A stretch of 64,000 nucleotides of DNA from Draconibacterium sediminis (lineage in GTDB: Bacteria; Bacteroidota; Bacteroidia; Bacteroidales; Prolixibacteraceae). Positions 18,120 to 27,344 of this stretch are shown here, piece by piece (position 1 is the stretch's first letter; each line of letters opens with the position of its first letter). The notes below the pieces were generated by a model. That model searched no databases and had not been told where the DNA came from. It was given only the letters and a program-made list of their open reading frames with translations. The translations under genes and the position numbers were made by a program. Where the stretch lies: positions 186,001 through 250,000 of the forward strand of contig NZ_JRHC01000003.1 of assembly GCF_000949475.1 (NCBI RefSeq), given 5' to 3'.

Positions 18120-18998
18120 GTGAAAGTTTGTGGTTTTACCTTTATCCGAAATGCCGAAAAGTATGATTTCCCAATAATTGAAGCTATAACTTCGGTTTTG
18201 CCCATTTGTGATCATTTTGTGGTTGCCGTTGGACAATCGGAAGACAACACCCGAAAAATTATAGAAGAAATCGATCCGGAAAAGATAAGTGTTGTGGATA
18301 CGGTTTGGGATGATTCATTGCGCGAAGGCGGCGTTGTTTATGCCGACGAAACCAATAAAGCGCTCGATGCTATTCCCGATGAATACGACTGGTGTTTTTA
18401 CATTCAGGGCGATGAGGTGCTGCACGAGAGATACTTGCCGGTAATTCAAAAGGCTATGGAATCCAACCTTGAACGAAGAGAGGTGGAAGGGCTGTTATTT
18501 AGCTATCGTCATTTTTACGGTACTTACGATTATGTGGGCGATTGCAGGCACTGGTACCGCAATGAGATTCGGGTGATTCGGAATGATAAATCCATACGAT
18601 CGTATAAAGATGCACAGGGATTTCGGAAAAAAGGGGAGAAGTTAAATGTGGTTCCGGTTGAGGCTGAAATTTACCATTATGGTTGGGTACGCCACCCCAA
18701 ATTTATGCAGGAGAAGGTTGATTCGGTAAAAGCCTTTTATGACGGAATTTCGGAAGAGGAGGCGAAAAAGAAAGCATCGGAACAGGAGTTTAATTATGGT
18801 GCAGAATACGATGCGCTAACACGCTTTGATGGTACGCACCCAAAGGTGATGCAGAACCGGATAAAACGATTGAACTGGGATGTTAACGTAGATACCGATA
18901 AAATTCAAATGAAATTGAAGTATCGCTTATTATACCGAATCGAGAAAATATTCGGTGTGCGCTTGTTTGAATACCGGAATTATAAGTTGCTGAAATAA
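18120..18998 (+). CDS. Glycosyltransferase-like protein (GT2/GT-A fold)
   Basis: 292 residues. The start is KVCGFTFIRNAEKYDFPIIEAI, typical of small GT2-like proteins that lack a classical DxD in its usual place. A candidate nucleotide-binding motif is YIQGDEVLHERYL near 98-110. No signal peptide or membrane helix is present, so it should act in the cytoplasm on an envelope or capsule precursor. The start is GTG; no ATG lies in frame upstream before a stop-free short leader. The sugar donor and acceptor are unknown. Confidence 0.65.
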   Translation: MKVCGFTFIRNAEKYDFPIIEAITSVLPICDHFVVAVGQSEDNTRKIIEEIDPEKISVVDTVWDDSLREGGVVYADETNKALDAIPDEYDWCFYIQGDEVLHERYLPVIQKAMESNLERREVEGLLFSYRHFYGTYDYVGDCRHWYRNEIRVIRNDKSIRSYKDAQGFRKKGEKLNVVPVEAEIYHYGWVRHPKFMQEKVDSVKAFYDGISEEEAKKKASEQEFNYGAEYDALTRFDGTHPKVMQNRIKRLNWDVNVDTDKIQMKLKYRLLYRIEKIFGVRLFEYRNYKLLK

Positions 18999-19001
18999 TA
19001 A

Positions 19002-19721
19002 TTATCTAAACAACTCGCGTGCTTCCTCCAGTTGTGCAGGTTTGCCAACATCCATCCACAATTCAGAGGTATCAAAGTAACCTCTTATATTTTTGGTTTT
19101 TGCCAGTTCGAGGTATACCTGAACGATTGAAAAACGATCTTCGTCGGGCATAAAATCAAAAATCTGCGGCTCTACAATATGAATGCCGCTAAAAGCCATC
19201 TCGGTAGCTTCCCGGAAGTTCTCAGGCCGGGAAATTTTTGTTTCGCCCGTTTTTTTATTGATCCAACCCACGAGGTTGTGCTCCGCATCGAACTTAAAGT
19301 AACGTTGTGTTTCACGCTGCCGAACCACCAGGGAGGCAATGGCATTTGATTGGGTATGCTGCGCCAATACATCGTGCAAATTAATGTTGCTCAGAATATC
19401 AACATTGTAAATAAGTATCGGCTCGCCGGGTGCGAAAAGGTGAGATGCAAATTTTAGTCCGCCACCTGTTTCCAGCAGTTTGTCGCTTTCGTCGGAGATA
19501 AGTACCGGAATACTCCAGCTCTTGCTATGAATAAAATCAATTACCTGAGGTGCAAAATGATGAACGTTAACTACTATTCTTGTGGCTCCTTCAGCACTCA
19601 GTTTCTCAATGGCATGCTGCAGCAAGGGTTTACCGCCAACTTCAACCAGTGCTTTTGGTTTATCGGCCGTTTCGTCTTTTAATCGGGTGCCCAACCCGGC
19701 GGCGAATAACATTGCTTGCAT
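19002..19721 (-). CDS. Sugar-1-phosphate nucleotidyltransferase, MurU-like
   Basis: 239 residues. The N-terminal nucleotidyltransferase signature is MLFAAGLGTRLKDETADKPKALVEVGGKPLL, with the activation loop GLGTRL and catalytic Lys of KPKAL. The YNVDILSNINL segment holds the metal-binding Asp, and the C-terminal WMDVGKP closes the active site. The size matches MurNAc-1-phosphate uridylyltransferase (MurU), used in cell-wall recycling; related mannose-1-phosphate guanylyltransferases are longer. The exact sugar is therefore probable, not certain. It ends 3 nt from the convergent glycosyltransferase-like gene. Confidence 0.8.
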   Translation of the reverse strand: MQAMLFAAGLGTRLKDETADKPKALVEVGGKPLLQHAIEKLSAEGATRIVVNVHHFAPQVIDFIHSKSWSIPVLISDESDKLLETGGGLKFASHLFAPGEPILIYNVDILSNINLHDVLAQHTQSNAIASLVVRQRETQRYFKFDAEHNLVGWINKKTGETKISRPENFREATEMAFSGIHIVEPQIFDFMPDEDRFSIVQVYLELAKTKNIRGYFDTSELWMDVGKPAQLEEARELFR

Positions 19722-19733
19722 AGTTCAATTTTT

Positions 19734-19850
19734 AGGATTTGAATTTCGAATGATGATTAACGAATTATGATTGCAGAAGTATCAACCGCTGTGTTGATCG
19801 CAATTTTAGCACATCATCAATCACAAATCGTTAATCGACATTCTCCATTC
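19734..19850. repeat. Two tracts of 7-bp tandem repeats in inverted arrangement
   Basis: 19734-19782 holds seven in-register heptamers of the type GAATTAT. 19809-19850 holds six of the type NNNAATC, roughly the reverse complement. An 18-bp arm pair (19755-19772 / 19819-19836, 16 of 18 complementary) results, with an inner perfect hairpin ATCAAC/GTTGAT (19781-19798). The unit lies between the MurU-like gene and DUF4293. Confidence 0.65.
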
Positions 19851-19855
19851 AGTTT

Positions 19856-20299
19856 TTATCTTATCCGATCAAGACTTCTTACCAAAGCTTCGTCTTTACC
19901 AATGGCGCGAATAGCCAGCCAATCCAAAATAACACAAACAAGCGGCAGGGCAACGGCAACTTTAAAGGCCACTTTTACTTCCTCGAAACTGGCGTAAGTA
20001 AAATAAAAGAACAGTCCGAAAAGCCCCAGCATCAGGATTATTGTAAATGCTAGAATGCGGATTTGAAGTATACGTTTTTTATATAAAAACAGCGCCACCA
20101 AATGAAGCACGGCAATAATGCCAATCAGTATCATTAGTGGCAAACCGCTAAAAAGCAGTTCTTCGTCTTTGAAAATTCCAAAAGCATTAAAAATATGCAG
20201 CTGATCGTTAACGATGATGTCTGCAAATTTTTGTAGGTATAACGAACCGATTAACATACCGGCCGCCAGCATAAACAAGGTCTGAATTCTTTGAATCAT
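19856..20299 (-). CDS. DUF4293 four-helix membrane protein
   Basis: 147 residues with four predicted membrane helices (about 5-22, 45-68, 78-105, 118-138), start MIQRIQTLFMLAAGMLIGSL and a charged tail with RSLDRIR. This is the pattern of the DUF4293 family, restricted to Bacteroidota, with no known function. It is transcribed from its own promoter at 20316-20345 and precedes the MurU-like gene in the same direction, separated by the inverted heptamer repeat. Confidence 0.85.
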   Translation of the reverse strand: MIQRIQTLFMLAAGMLIGSLYLQKFADIIVNDQLHIFNAFGIFKDEELLFSGLPLMILIGIIAVLHLVALFLYKKRILQIRILAFTIILMLGLFGLFFYFTYASFEEVKVAFKVAVALPLVCVILDWLAIRAIGKDEALVRSLDRIR

Positions 20300-20315
20300 T
20301 GTCGTAAATTTTTAG

Positions 20316-20345
20316 CAAAAATAGCCAATCAAAATATTTCTCAAA
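20316..20345 (-). promoter_or_regulatory. Promoter of the DUF4293 gene
   Basis: On the minus strand TTTG (20345-20342) and TATTTTTG (20323-20316) are separated by 18 nt, a full match to the Bacteroidota consensus in sequence and spacing. The expected start near 20309 gives a leader of about 10 nt. Confidence 0.6.
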
Positions 20346-20386
20346 ACCAAATCGGCTGTGCGTGGCTAAAAATCATCAGGAAAGCT

Positions 20387-20394
20387 TAATTTTG
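20387..20394 (+). promoter_or_regulatory. -7 element for sucA-sucB
   Basis: TAATTTTG matches TAnnTTTG; the expected start near 20401 gives a leader of about 80 nt. No good -33 box at the usual distance. Confidence 0.4.
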
Positions 20395-20480
20395 ATAGGA
20401 AAAAACTATGATAGCAGGTAAACAATAAAAAAACTGCATTGTTTCTTGAATATCATATTAAAGTTAATTAAAAATCAACT

Positions 20481-23216
20481 ATGGATAAATTTTCGTCTGT
20501 GGGAAACCAGGAAATCGAGGCGATTGAAAACCTATACCAGTCTTATCTTGAAGACCCGGAATCGGTAGATAAGAGTTGGCAACAGTTTTTTTCGGGTTTT
20601 GAACTGGCCCGAAAACAATACCCTGAGAAACCGTCGGGCATTAAACCCGACAATATCGATAAAGAATTTGCCATTTTAAATCTCATTCATGGCTATCGTC
20701 AGCGTGGACACCTTTTCACCAAAACCAACCCTGTTCGTGCACGTCGTAAGTATTCACCAACGCTTGATATCGAGAATTTCGGACTGGAAAAGGCTGATCT
20801 GGAAAAAACATTTCAGGCCGGTAACGAAATCGGAATCGGTGCCGCAAAACTAAAAGACATTATTGCGCATCTGGAGGCCACTTATTGCCGGTCGATTGGT
20901 GTCGAATATGTTTACATGCGGCATCCTGAGGTGGTGCAGTGGTTGCGCGAGCGAATGGAAAGTACCCAAAACTCGGAGGAGTACACCGATGAAAAGCGAA
21001 AGCACTTTTTCTATCATTTGAAGCTGGCGGTAGGGTTCGAAAATTTTATCCATAAAAAGTTTGTCGGGCAAAAGCGTTTTTCGCTGGAAGGAGCCGAGGC
21101 AATAATTCCGGCACTCGATGCCGTTATTGAACGCGGCGCCGAACTGGGAATGGAAGAATTTATTATGGGAATGGCGCACCGCGGACGTTTGAACATTTTG
21201 GCAAACATCCTGGAAAAACCTTATCAGAATATTTTTAAAGAGTTTTACGGAACCGAATACGAAGACGATATTGCGCAGGGCGATGTAAAATATCACCTGG
21301 GGTATGAAAATGAGGTGGAAACCGATTTTGGTAAAAAAGTAAAACTGAAACTGGTTCCCAATCCATCGCATTTGGAAACGGTTGCGCCGATTGTTGAAGG
21401 AATGGTTCGCGCTCAGATTGAGTACGAATACCAGCGCGATTACAGCAAGGCAGCGGCTATTGTTATTCATGGCGATGCGGCCATTGCAACACAGGGTGTG
21501 GTTTACGAAACCATACAAATGTCGCAGTTGCCGGGTTATAAAACAGGCGGAACAATTCACCTGGTCATTAATAACCAGGTTGGATTTACAACGCCATACC
21601 TCGAGGCACGTTCGAGTACCTATTGTACCGACGTGGCCAAAGTAACGCGTTCACCCGTTTTTCATGTAAATGGCGACGATGTAGAGGCCCTGGTTTGGAC
21701 CATCAAACTGGCTATGGAATTCCGTCAGAAGTTTCATTCTGATGTGTTTATCGATATTTTATGTTACCGCAAATACGGACACAACGAAGGCGATGAGCCG
21801 CGTTTTACACAACCTATGTTGTACAAGGCCATCTCAAAACATAAAAATCCGCGCGATATTTATGCCGACCGATTGAATGAACTGGGAATTATGACCCACG
21901 AAGAATCGAGGAAGAAGGTTCGCGAGTTCGACCAGTTTTTGGAAGGCAAATACAAGGAGTCGGAGAAAATTGAAAAGTTAAAGATCCGCAAATTCCTTGT
22001 AAAAGATTTCGAGAATTACGAGCTGCCATCGAAAGCCAACTTTAATGAGCCGGTTGAGACAGGTGTTGGAGAAGATGCAATTAGAAATGTGGCAGAAAAG
22101 ATTTATACTTTACCCAAAGATCTTCCATTCTTCAAAAAGGTAAACCGAATTATTTCCGACCGGAAAATGATGGTTCACGATAACCGTTTGGATTGGGCGA
22201 TGGGAGAGTTGCTGGCTTACGGAACACTGGTTGCCGAAGGTCATCCGGTGCGTTTAAGCGGGCAGGATACCGAGCGCGGAACCTTTGCTCACCGTCATGC
22301 AGCTTTTGTTATCGACGGCACGGAAGATAAATATTTCCCCTTGAAGCATGTCTCCGAAAATCAGGCGCGTTTTAAAGTGTACAATTCGCCGCTGTCGGAA
22401 TATGCCGTAATGGGATTCGAATACGGTTATGCTTTGTCGGAACCCAACGGACTAACCATTTGGGAAGCCCAGTTTGGCGATTTCCATAACGTGGCACAGG
22501 TGATAATCGATCAGTACATTACTTCAGCTTTCGAGAAATGGGGATTGATGAATAACCTGACCCTGTTGTTGCCTCATGGTTTTGAGGGGCAGGGACCGGA
22601 ACACTCGTCGGCACGATTGGAGCGTTTTCTTGAGCTTTCGGCAAACAACAATATTCAGGTGGTAATGCCAACCACTCCGGCCAATATGTTCCACTTGTTG
22701 CGCCGCCAGGTGAAAATGAAAATGCGCCTGCCGTTGGTGGTGTTTACGCCAAAGAGTTTGTTGCGTCACCCGATGGTACATTCAACCATTGAAGAGTTGG
22801 CAGAAGGACATTTTAAAGAAATTATCGACGATCCGGTTGCAGAACCAGATTTGGTGGAGAAGGTAGTGTTTGTTACCGGTCGTTTGTATTACGATCTGGC
22901 AAAATACAAAACCGAACACGGCATTTCGAATACGGCAGTTGTGCGTTTGGAGCAAATTTACCCGATTCCGAATAAGCAGATCAATGAAATACTGAGTAAA
23001 TATTCAAAATCCACCGAGTTGATTTGGGCACAGGACGAACCTGAAAATATGGGAGCTTGGCCGTTTATCAACCGCAAATTAGATTGCCTGGGCTTTAAAG
23101 TTGTTGCCCGCCCTGAAAGCGCCAGCCCTGCGGTTGGACTGATGGAAAAACACAAAAAAGGCCTCGACCAGATTTTGGAGACAGTGTTTAAACAAAAAGA
23201 AGTTGTAGCTTCATAA
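20481..23216 (+). CDS. sucA: 2-oxoglutarate dehydrogenase E1 component
   Basis: 911 residues, the usual E1o length. It decarboxylates 2-oxoglutarate with thiamine diphosphate and passes the succinyl group to the E2 lipoyl arm in the TCA cycle. The N-terminal [21 protein letters not shown] segment is the E1o docking helix. [16 protein letters not shown], the thiamine site [20 protein letters not shown] with NNQVGFTT, and the [14 protein letters not shown] segment of the pyrimidine domain are all present. The E2 gene starts 11 nt after the stop, so the two form an operon. The E3 gene (lpd) and sucCD are not adjacent. Confidence 0.97.
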   Translation: MDKFSSVGNQEIEAIENLYQSYLEDPESVDKSWQQFFSGFELARKQYPEKPSGIKPDNIDKEFAILNLIHGYRQRGHLFTKTNPVRARRKYSPTLDIENFGLEKADLEKTFQAGNEIGIGAAKLKDIIAHLEATYCRSIGVEYVYMRHPEVVQWLRERMESTQNSEEYTDEKRKHFFYHLKLAVGFENFIHKKFVGQKRFSLEGAEAIIPALDAVIERGAELGMEEFIMGMAHRGRLNILANILEKPYQNIFKEFYGTEYEDDIAQGDVKYHLGYENEVETDFGKKVKLKLVPNPSHLETVAPIVEGMVRAQIEYEYQRDYSKAAAIVIHGDAAIATQGVVYETIQMSQLPGYKTGGTIHLVINNQVGFTTPYLEARSSTYCTDVAKVTRSPVFHVNGDDVEALVWTIKLAMEFRQKFHSDVFIDILCYRKYGHNEGDEPRFTQPMLYKAISKHKNPRDIYADRLNELGIMTHEESRKKVREFDQFLEGKYKESEKIEKLKIRKFLVKDFENYELPSKANFNEPVETGVGEDAIRNVAEKIYTLPKDLPFFKKVNRIISDRKMMVHDNRLDWAMGELLAYGTLVAEGHPVRLSGQDTERGTFAHRHAAFVIDGTEDKYFPLKHVSENQARFKVYNSPLSEYAVMGFEYGYALSEPNGLTIWEAQFGDFHNVAQVIIDQYITSAFEKWGLMNNLTLLLPHGFEGQGPEHSSARLERFLELSANNNIQVVMPTTPANMFHLLRRQVKMKMRLPLVVFTPKSLLRHPMVHSTIEELAEGHFKEIIDDPVAEPDLVEKVVFVTGRLYYDLAKYKTEHGISNTAVVRLEQIYPIPNKQINEILSKYSKSTELIWAQDEPENMGAWPFINRKLDCLGFKVVARPESASPAVGLMEKHKKGLDQILETVFKQKEVVAS

Positions 23217-23227
23217 AAAACCAAAAT

Positions 23228-24496
23228 ATGATTATTGAAATCAAAGTTCCCAGTCCGGGAGAATCTATAACCGAAGTTGAAATTGGCAGTTGGCTTGTTC
23301 AAGACGGAGCCTTGGTTGCCAAAGACCAGGAAATAGCCGAAGTGGAATCGGACAAAGCCACACTGACCATTGTTGCCAGCGAAGGCGGTAAAATTGCCAT
23401 TAAAGCCGAAGAAGGAGAAGCTGTTGAAGTTGGGGCAGTGGTTTGTACGATTGATACGAGCGTGGAAGCACCGGCAGCTGAAAGTGGACAGTCTCAGTCT
23501 CAGTCGACAGATAAGGAACCTGCATCTAACATGAAGGATCAAGGTTCCAGTAACGAGAATCAAGAATCGAGAATCAAGGATCCAGAATCCAGCAGCGAAC
23601 ATGATAAGGTGAAAGTAACATCGGTAGCTAAGGAAATGATGAAAGAGCATGGCCTGTCGGTTGACGATGTGATTAACGGCCTGAAACGTCTGGGCAAAAA
23701 AGAAGTGGAAGCTGTGGTAAATGCGCCGCAAACAGCTGCTGCCGCCATTCCGCAAAAAGAGGCAACACGCGACGAAGAGCGTGAGCGTATGTCGAGCCTG
23801 CGACGTAAGTTGAGTGCACGCCTTGTTTCGGTGAAAAACGAAACGGCAATGCTCACCACTTTCAACGAGATCGACATGAGCTTCGTAATGGATATGCGCA
23901 AAAAGTATCAGCAGAAATTTGTGGATACCCACGGATTAAAACTGGGCTTTATGTCGTTTTTTACCAAAGCGGTTGCTACGGCTATGGATTTCCATCCGAT
24001 GGTGAATGCACAAATCGATGGCGAAGAAATTGTAATGCCCAAGTTTGTTGATGTGGGTATTGCGGTATCAACACCAAAAGGATTGATGGTGCCCATTGTG
24101 CGCAATGCCGAAAGTAAAACGATTCCGGCAATTGAGCTTGAAATAAAGGAACTGGCCGAAAAGGCACGAAATAAAAAAATTACGGTTGAAGAATTAACCG
24201 GAGGAACATTTACCATAACCAATGGTGGTGTTTTCGGGTCCTTGCTATCAACGCCGATTATTAACCCGCCGCAATCGGGTATTCTGGGCATGCACAATAT
24301 TGTTGAGCGCCCGGTGGCTGTAAACGGCCAGGTGGTAATTCGCCCGATGATGTATGTGGCGCTGTCGTACGATCACCGTATTATCGATGGTAAAGATTCG
24401 GTAGGTTTCCTGGTGAAACTGAAAGAACTGCTTGAAAATCCGGAGCGCTTACTAACCGGAGGAAAAGATGCCGGTGAACTGATGCTGGGGATATAA
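23228..24496 (+). CDS. sucB: Dihydrolipoyllysine succinyltransferase (2-oxoglutarate dehydrogenase E2)
   Basis: 422 residues. The lipoyl domain (about 1-78) has the modified Lys43 in VESDKAT. A low-complexity linker follows (about 80-125), then a short peripheral-subunit-binding region (about 130-165) and the catalytic acyltransferase domain (about 185-422) with active-site [13 protein letters not shown]. The linker is odd: its DNA (23533-23592) is a run of 7-bp tandem repeats of the intergenic kind, read in frame as a Glu/Ser/Gln-rich stretch. The enzyme should still work, since linkers tolerate change. A terminator hairpin follows the gene. Confidence 0.95.
   Translation: MIIEIKVPSPGESITEVEIGSWLVQDGALVAKDQEIAEVESDKATLTIVASEGGKIAIKAEEGEAVEVGAVVCTIDTSVEAPAAESGQSQSQSTDKEPASNMKDQGSSNENQESRIKDPESSSEHDKVKVTSVAKEMMKEHGLSVDDVINGLKRLGKKEVEAVVNAPQTAAAAIPQKEATRDEERERMSSLRRKLSARLVSVKNETAMLTTFNEIDMSFVMDMRKKYQQKFVDTHGLKLGFMSFFTKAVATAMDFHPMVNAQIDGEEIVMPKFVDVGIAVSTPKGLMVPIVRNAESKTIPAIELEIKELAEKARNKKITVEELTGGTFTITNGGVFGSLLSTPIINPPQSGILGMHNIVERPVAVNGQVVIRPMMYVALSYDHRIIDGKDSVGFLVKLKELLENPERLLTGGKDAGELMLGI
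23533..23592. repeat. 7-bp tandem repeats inside the sucB linker
   Basis: Eight and a half in-register heptamers of consensus CNAGRAT: GAAGGAT, CAAGGTT, CCAGTAA, CGAGAAT, CAAGAAT, CGAGAAT, CAAGGAT, CCAGAAT. They encode the E2 linker. Just upstream, GTCTCAGTCGACAG (in gene) also resembles GTCTCAGTTGACAG 40 nt past the sucB stop. Confidence 0.75.
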
Positions 24497-24498
24497 TC

Positions 24499-24526
24499 GC
24501 AGTTTGCAGTCTCAGTTGACAGAAAG
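24499..24526. repeat. Heptamer tract just after the sucB stop
   Basis: GCAGTTT, GCAGTCT, CAGTTGA, CAGAAAG lie in 7-nt register directly after the stop codon and run into the terminator stem. Confidence 0.5.
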
Positions 24527-24571
24527 GATGCCATCCGTATAAGTTGAAAGACTTTGGGATGGCATCCTTTT
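24523..24571 (+). terminator. Terminator of sucA-sucB
   Basis: AAAGGATGCCATCC (24523-24536) pairs perfectly with GGATGGCATCCTTT (24557-24570), then T. The 14-bp stem lies 27 nt after the sucB stop. Confidence 0.75.
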
Positions 24572-24575
24572 CATG

Positions 24576-24663
24576 TTACAAGTTTCAAGTTTCAAGTTTC
24601 AAGTGAGCCGCTCCTAATGACCAATGACCGGTGACCAATGACCAGTGACCAGTGACGAATGCC
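24576..24663. repeat. Two adjacent families of 7-bp tandem repeats
   Basis: 24576-24603 holds TTACAAG followed by three TTTCAAG. 24615-24663 holds TAATGAC, CAATGAC, CGGTGAC, CAATGAC, CAGTGAC, CAGTGAC, GAATGCC. The first family recurs inside the second SGNH gene at 44695-44722. Confidence 0.75.
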
Positions 24664-24673
24664 CAATAAAATA

Positions 24674-24718
24674 AAAGATCCGATCCGTTTAATTTTTAAC
24701 AATACGGATCGGATCTTT
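24674..24718. terminator. Bidirectional terminator between sucB and the convergent lipoprotein gene
   Basis: AAAGATCCGATCCGT and ACGGATCGGATCTTT form a perfect 15-bp stem with a 15-nt loop. On the minus strand TTTTATTTTATT follows, so it fits best as the terminator of the CpxP-like lipoprotein gene. Confidence 0.75.
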
Positions 24719-24752
24719 CTAAAAACAGCTAACTGCGACTGCTAACTGAAAA

Positions 24753-25187
24753 CTAATTCTGAGGAGGGAAACCACCCTGGCCGCGTCTTTGGCGTCTTTC
24801 TTCCTGCATCACCTGGTATTGTTCCCATTGCTGTTCCGAAAGAACTTCTTTCATTTTCTTATCTTGCTCTTTGCGAACTTCCTGCATTTTCTCGCGCATC
24901 CCTTCAAAACCGGCACCGCTGTTTTGCATTTCTTCGCGCATGGCAGCCATATTCTCAAAATTCTCTTCCATAATTTCGCGGATTTTCTCTTCCTGATCGT
25001 CGCTTAAATCAAGGTTTTCGTCCATTTCTTCAATCTGTCGATCAACCATCGCCTGCGGATCAAAATTACCGGGTCCCATTCCGCCACCGTTGCCAAAGGG
25101 TAGTCGTTGCGAATTATTTCCCCCGTTGTTGCACGAAATAACCAGTGCACTTACCAGCACCATTACTAAAAATACTGTTCGTTTCAT
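24753..25187 (-). CDS. Small Spy/CpxP-like periplasmic lipoprotein
   Basis: 144 residues with lipobox ALVISC (Cys near 19). The mature part is Gly/Asn-rich, then helical: DENLDLSDDQEEKIREIMEENFENM and KEVLSEQQWEQYQVMQEERR. These two segments match the LTxxQ-type helices of the Spy/CpxP superfamily, which act as periplasmic chaperones or stress sensors. The C-terminus is RRQRRGQGG-rich. The assignment is based on helix pattern and composition, not on strong motifs. Confidence 0.65.
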   Translation of the reverse strand: MKRTVFLVMVLVSALVISCNNGGNNSQRLPFGNGGGMGPGNFDPQAMVDRQIEEMDENLDLSDDQEEKIREIMEENFENMAAMREEMQNSGAGFEGMREKMQEVRKEQDKKMKEVLSEQQWEQYQVMQEERRQRRGQGGFPPQN

Positions 25188-25307
25188 TTCAAATTTGTTT
25201 TTTGTTGATAAAGTTCAGCTGCTTTAGATAAAAACCAAAAGCAAAAGTTTAATGGCATAGCTGTTTTTATTGCGAAACAGGCCTTGTTAGTTGCGCCACA
25301 GGTACCT

Positions 25308-25402
25308 TCCCGAAACAAGAAACCTGCGTTGAGGAAGCTTTGGGAGTATTCCCAAAGCAGGAAACACGCGGTAGGGAACCTTTGGGAGTACTCCCAAAGC
25401 AA
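25308..25402. repeat. 42-bp tandem repeat with embedded palindromes
   Basis: Unit 1 (25308-25349), unit 2 (25350-25391) and a partial third unit share TCCCRAARCARGAAACMYGC...CTTTGGGAGTAY. Each junction forms a palindrome: 25337-25358 with 9-bp arms, and 25380-25399, CTTTGGGAGTACTCCCAAAG, perfect over 20 bp. It lies upstream of the CpxP-like gene. Confidence 0.75.
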
Positions 25403-25493
25403 ATTCTTTACAAAAAATCTGTTATTTTTTAAGAATTAAAACCAAAGTTGCCGAATACATTGAACTTTACGCTGCGCAAAATAAAAACTACCC

Positions 25494-25570
25494 CCCGCTG
25501 GCGCGATTTGTAATCCGTGCCTCTGCCAACTAGGCTAAAAAGGTTCTGATTGCACAACGGAACCAGCGGG
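25494..25570. repeat. REP-like composite palindromic element
   Basis: Outer arms CCCGCTGG (25494-25501) and CCAGCGGG (25563-25570) are perfect inverted repeats. Inside are one hairpin GCGCGATT-TGTA-ATCCGTGC (25501-25520, with mismatches) and a second GGTTCTG/CGGAACC (25542-25548 / 25558-25564). The layout resembles REP/BIME sequences mobilised by Y1 transposases; no transposase gene is in the window. Confidence 0.55.
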
Positions 25571-25681
25571 CAATCTATTTTCTTCAGACAGATTCGCAGC
25601 TCTTAACATGACTTATCTTAATTGTTCAAAAAATCTCCCAATTTCTATCCGATATCATCAAAAGGCTGAATTAAAATGTAT

Positions 25682-25689
25682 TAACTTTG
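25682..25689 (+). promoter_or_regulatory. -7 element of glyA
   Basis: TAACTTTG matches TAnnTTTG 30 nt before the ATG; the expected start near 25696 gives a leader of about 23 nt. No clear -33 box. Confidence 0.45.
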
Positions 25690-25718
25690 CGCTTTCATTA
25701 AATTAATTCAGTTACAAG

Positions 25719-26999
25719 ATGAAGAGAGATACTTTGGTTTTTGATATTATCAGGAAGGAACACGAACGTCAGTTGGGCGGTATTGAGCTGATTGCTTCAG
25801 AGAACTTTGTAAGTGAGCAGGTTATGGAGGCAATGGGTTCGGTAATGACCAACAAGTACGCTGAAGGTTATCCGGGAAAAAGATATTATGGTGGTTGTCA
25901 GTTTGTTGACATGACCGAGCAATTGGCCATCGACCGTATTAAAGAATTGTACGGTGCTGAGTGGGCCAATGTTCAGCCGCACTCGGGCGCACAGGCAAAT
26001 GCCGCAGTGTTGAGTGTTATTCTTAAGCCGGGCGATACCTTCCTCGGACTCGACCTTTCGCATGGTGGTCACCTTTCGCATGGTTCGCATGTAAACTCCT
26101 CGGGTATTCTTTACAATCCGATTGCCTACAAGGTAAAAGAAGATACCGGACGTGTGGATTACGATGAGATGGAGGCGCTGGCCATCGAGCATAAACCAAA
26201 GTTGATCATCGGTGGTGCATCGGCATACAGCCGCGAGTGGGACTACAAACGCATGCGCGAAATTGCTGATAAAGTAGGTGCATTGTTTATGGTTGATATG
26301 GCTCACCCTGCAGGTTTAATTGCAGCCGGTTTGCTTGATAATCCTGTAAAATATGCTCACGTTGTAACTTCGACAACACATAAAACACTACGCGGACCTC
26401 GCGGGGGTATCATCCTGATAGGTGAAGATTTTGAAAATCCTTGGGGCATTACAACGCCAAAAGGTGTGGTTCGTACCATGTCGTCATTGTTGGATTCTGC
26501 TGTTTTCCCTGGTCAGCAAGGTGGACCGCTTGAGCACGTAATTGCTGCAAAAGCTGTTGCATTTGGCGAGGCTCTGGAACCGGAGTACAAAGAATACCAG
26601 GCACAGGTGCAAAAGAATGCTGCTGTTATGGCACAGGCTTTTGTTGATTTGGGTTACAAAGTAATTTCGGGCGGTACTGATAACCACTCGATGTTGATCG
26701 ATCTGCGTACAAAATACCCTGAGATCACCGGTAAAGTGGTAGAAAATACCATTGTAAATGCGGAGATTACCATTAACAAAAATATGGTTCCTTTTGATAG
26801 CCGTTCTCCTTTCCAGACTTCAGGTTTGCGTGTAGGTACACCGGCTATTACAACCCGTGGTGTAAAAGAAGATCTGATGCCTGAGATCGTTCAACTGATC
26901 GACGATTCGATTGCAAACATTCACGACGAGGCATACATTAAAGCAGTTGGCGAAAAAGTTCACCAGTTAATGAAGGACTTCCCGCTGTTTGCCTACTAG
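25719..26999 (+). CDS. glyA: Serine hydroxymethyltransferase
   Basis: 426 residues. It interconverts serine and glycine with tetrahydrofolate and supplies one-carbon units in the cytoplasm. [13 protein letters not shown] at the N-terminus, the [14 protein letters not shown] motif and the pyridoxal-phosphate Lys222 in [13 protein letters not shown] are all present, as is the C-terminal [13 protein letters not shown]. The length is normal and no part is missing. It is monocistronic, with a -7 box 30 nt upstream and a terminator downstream. Confidence 0.97.
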   Translation: MKRDTLVFDIIRKEHERQLGGIELIASENFVSEQVMEAMGSVMTNKYAEGYPGKRYYGGCQFVDMTEQLAIDRIKELYGAEWANVQPHSGAQANAAVLSVILKPGDTFLGLDLSHGGHLSHGSHVNSSGILYNPIAYKVKEDTGRVDYDEMEALAIEHKPKLIIGGASAYSREWDYKRMREIADKVGALFMVDMAHPAGLIAAGLLDNPVKYAHVVTSTTHKTLRGPRGGIILIGEDFENPWGITTPKGVVRTMSSLLDSAVFPGQQGGPLEHVIAAKAVAFGEALEPEYKEYQAQVQKNAAVMAQAFVDLGYKVISGGTDNHSMLIDLRTKYPEITGKVVENTIVNAEITINKNMVPFDSRSPFQTSGLRVGTPAITTRGVKEDLMPEIVQLIDDSIANIHDEAYIKAVGEKVHQLMKDFPLFAY

Positions 27000-27026
27000 T
27001 ATTGAACTTACAAGTTAAAGCATATA

Positions 27027-27054
27027 AAGCCCGGAATTATTTTCGGGCTTTTTT
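27027..27054 (+). terminator. Terminator of glyA
   Basis: AAGCCCG (27027-27033) and CGGGCTT (27044-27050) form a 7-bp stem with a 10-nt loop, followed by TTTT. Confidence 0.8.
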
Positions 27055-27303
27055 CATTTTAAAGGGGTGAATTGGTTAAGTTGTGAGTAATGCGTTAAGA
27101 AAAACAAAAGTGCATTGTAACTTTACGAAAATGAAATTGTTAAATTGCTGAACTGTAAAATTAAAATCGAATTTCGTGCTCAGTGAAACTCTGTGACTTC
27201 TCGGTGTAACTCGGTGATAAAAAAATATGCTGAACACCAATGGGTGGAAGGAGCGTGAATTTAAAACCAATTGTTAAACTGATTAGTTGTTAAGTTGTAT
27301 CCT

Positions 27304-27331
27304 TGATACTCGAAACTCTCAGCTCGAAACT
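27304..27331. repeat. Heptamer tract upstream of the TauE gene
   Basis: TGATACT, CGAAACT, CTCAGCT, CGAAACT in 7-nt register, ending 14 nt before the ATG at 27345. Confidence 0.6.
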
Positions 27332-27344
27332 AAAAGAACTACGT

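Larger units (their letters stand above)
27000..27344. other. Degenerate repeat-like DNA between glyA and the TauE gene
   Basis: After the glyA terminator this gap holds low-complexity text with recurring words such as CTCAGTGAAACTC / CTCGGTGTAACTC and TTGTTAAAYTG, then the heptamer tract at 27304-27331. No gene or promoter with both boxes was seen. Confidence 0.5.

Noticed and set aside
20850-21560. 236-residue minus-strand frame inside sucA
   Set aside because: A shadow of the sucA reading frame; no signal, motif or promoter of its own.
22958-23932. 324-residue Phe/His-rich minus-strand frame across sucA-sucB
   Set aside because: Composition typical of an antisense shadow, and it crosses the boundary of two confirmed genes.
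24499-24663. CRISPR array
   Set aside because: Units are 7 nt, not 25-40 nt repeats with unique spacers; no cas genes are in the window.
25184-25402. 72-residue minus-strand frame that overlaps the CpxP-like start as ATGA
   Set aside because: It is built from the 42-bp repeat (two LLWEYSQ-like blocks) and has no conserved features; the overlap is chance.
25501-25535. tRNA-like anticodon arm
   Set aside because: GCACGGATTACAAATCGCGC on the minus strand resembles an anticodon stem-loop, but no acceptor stem, T-arm or CCA context exists. It fits better inside a REP-like hairpin.
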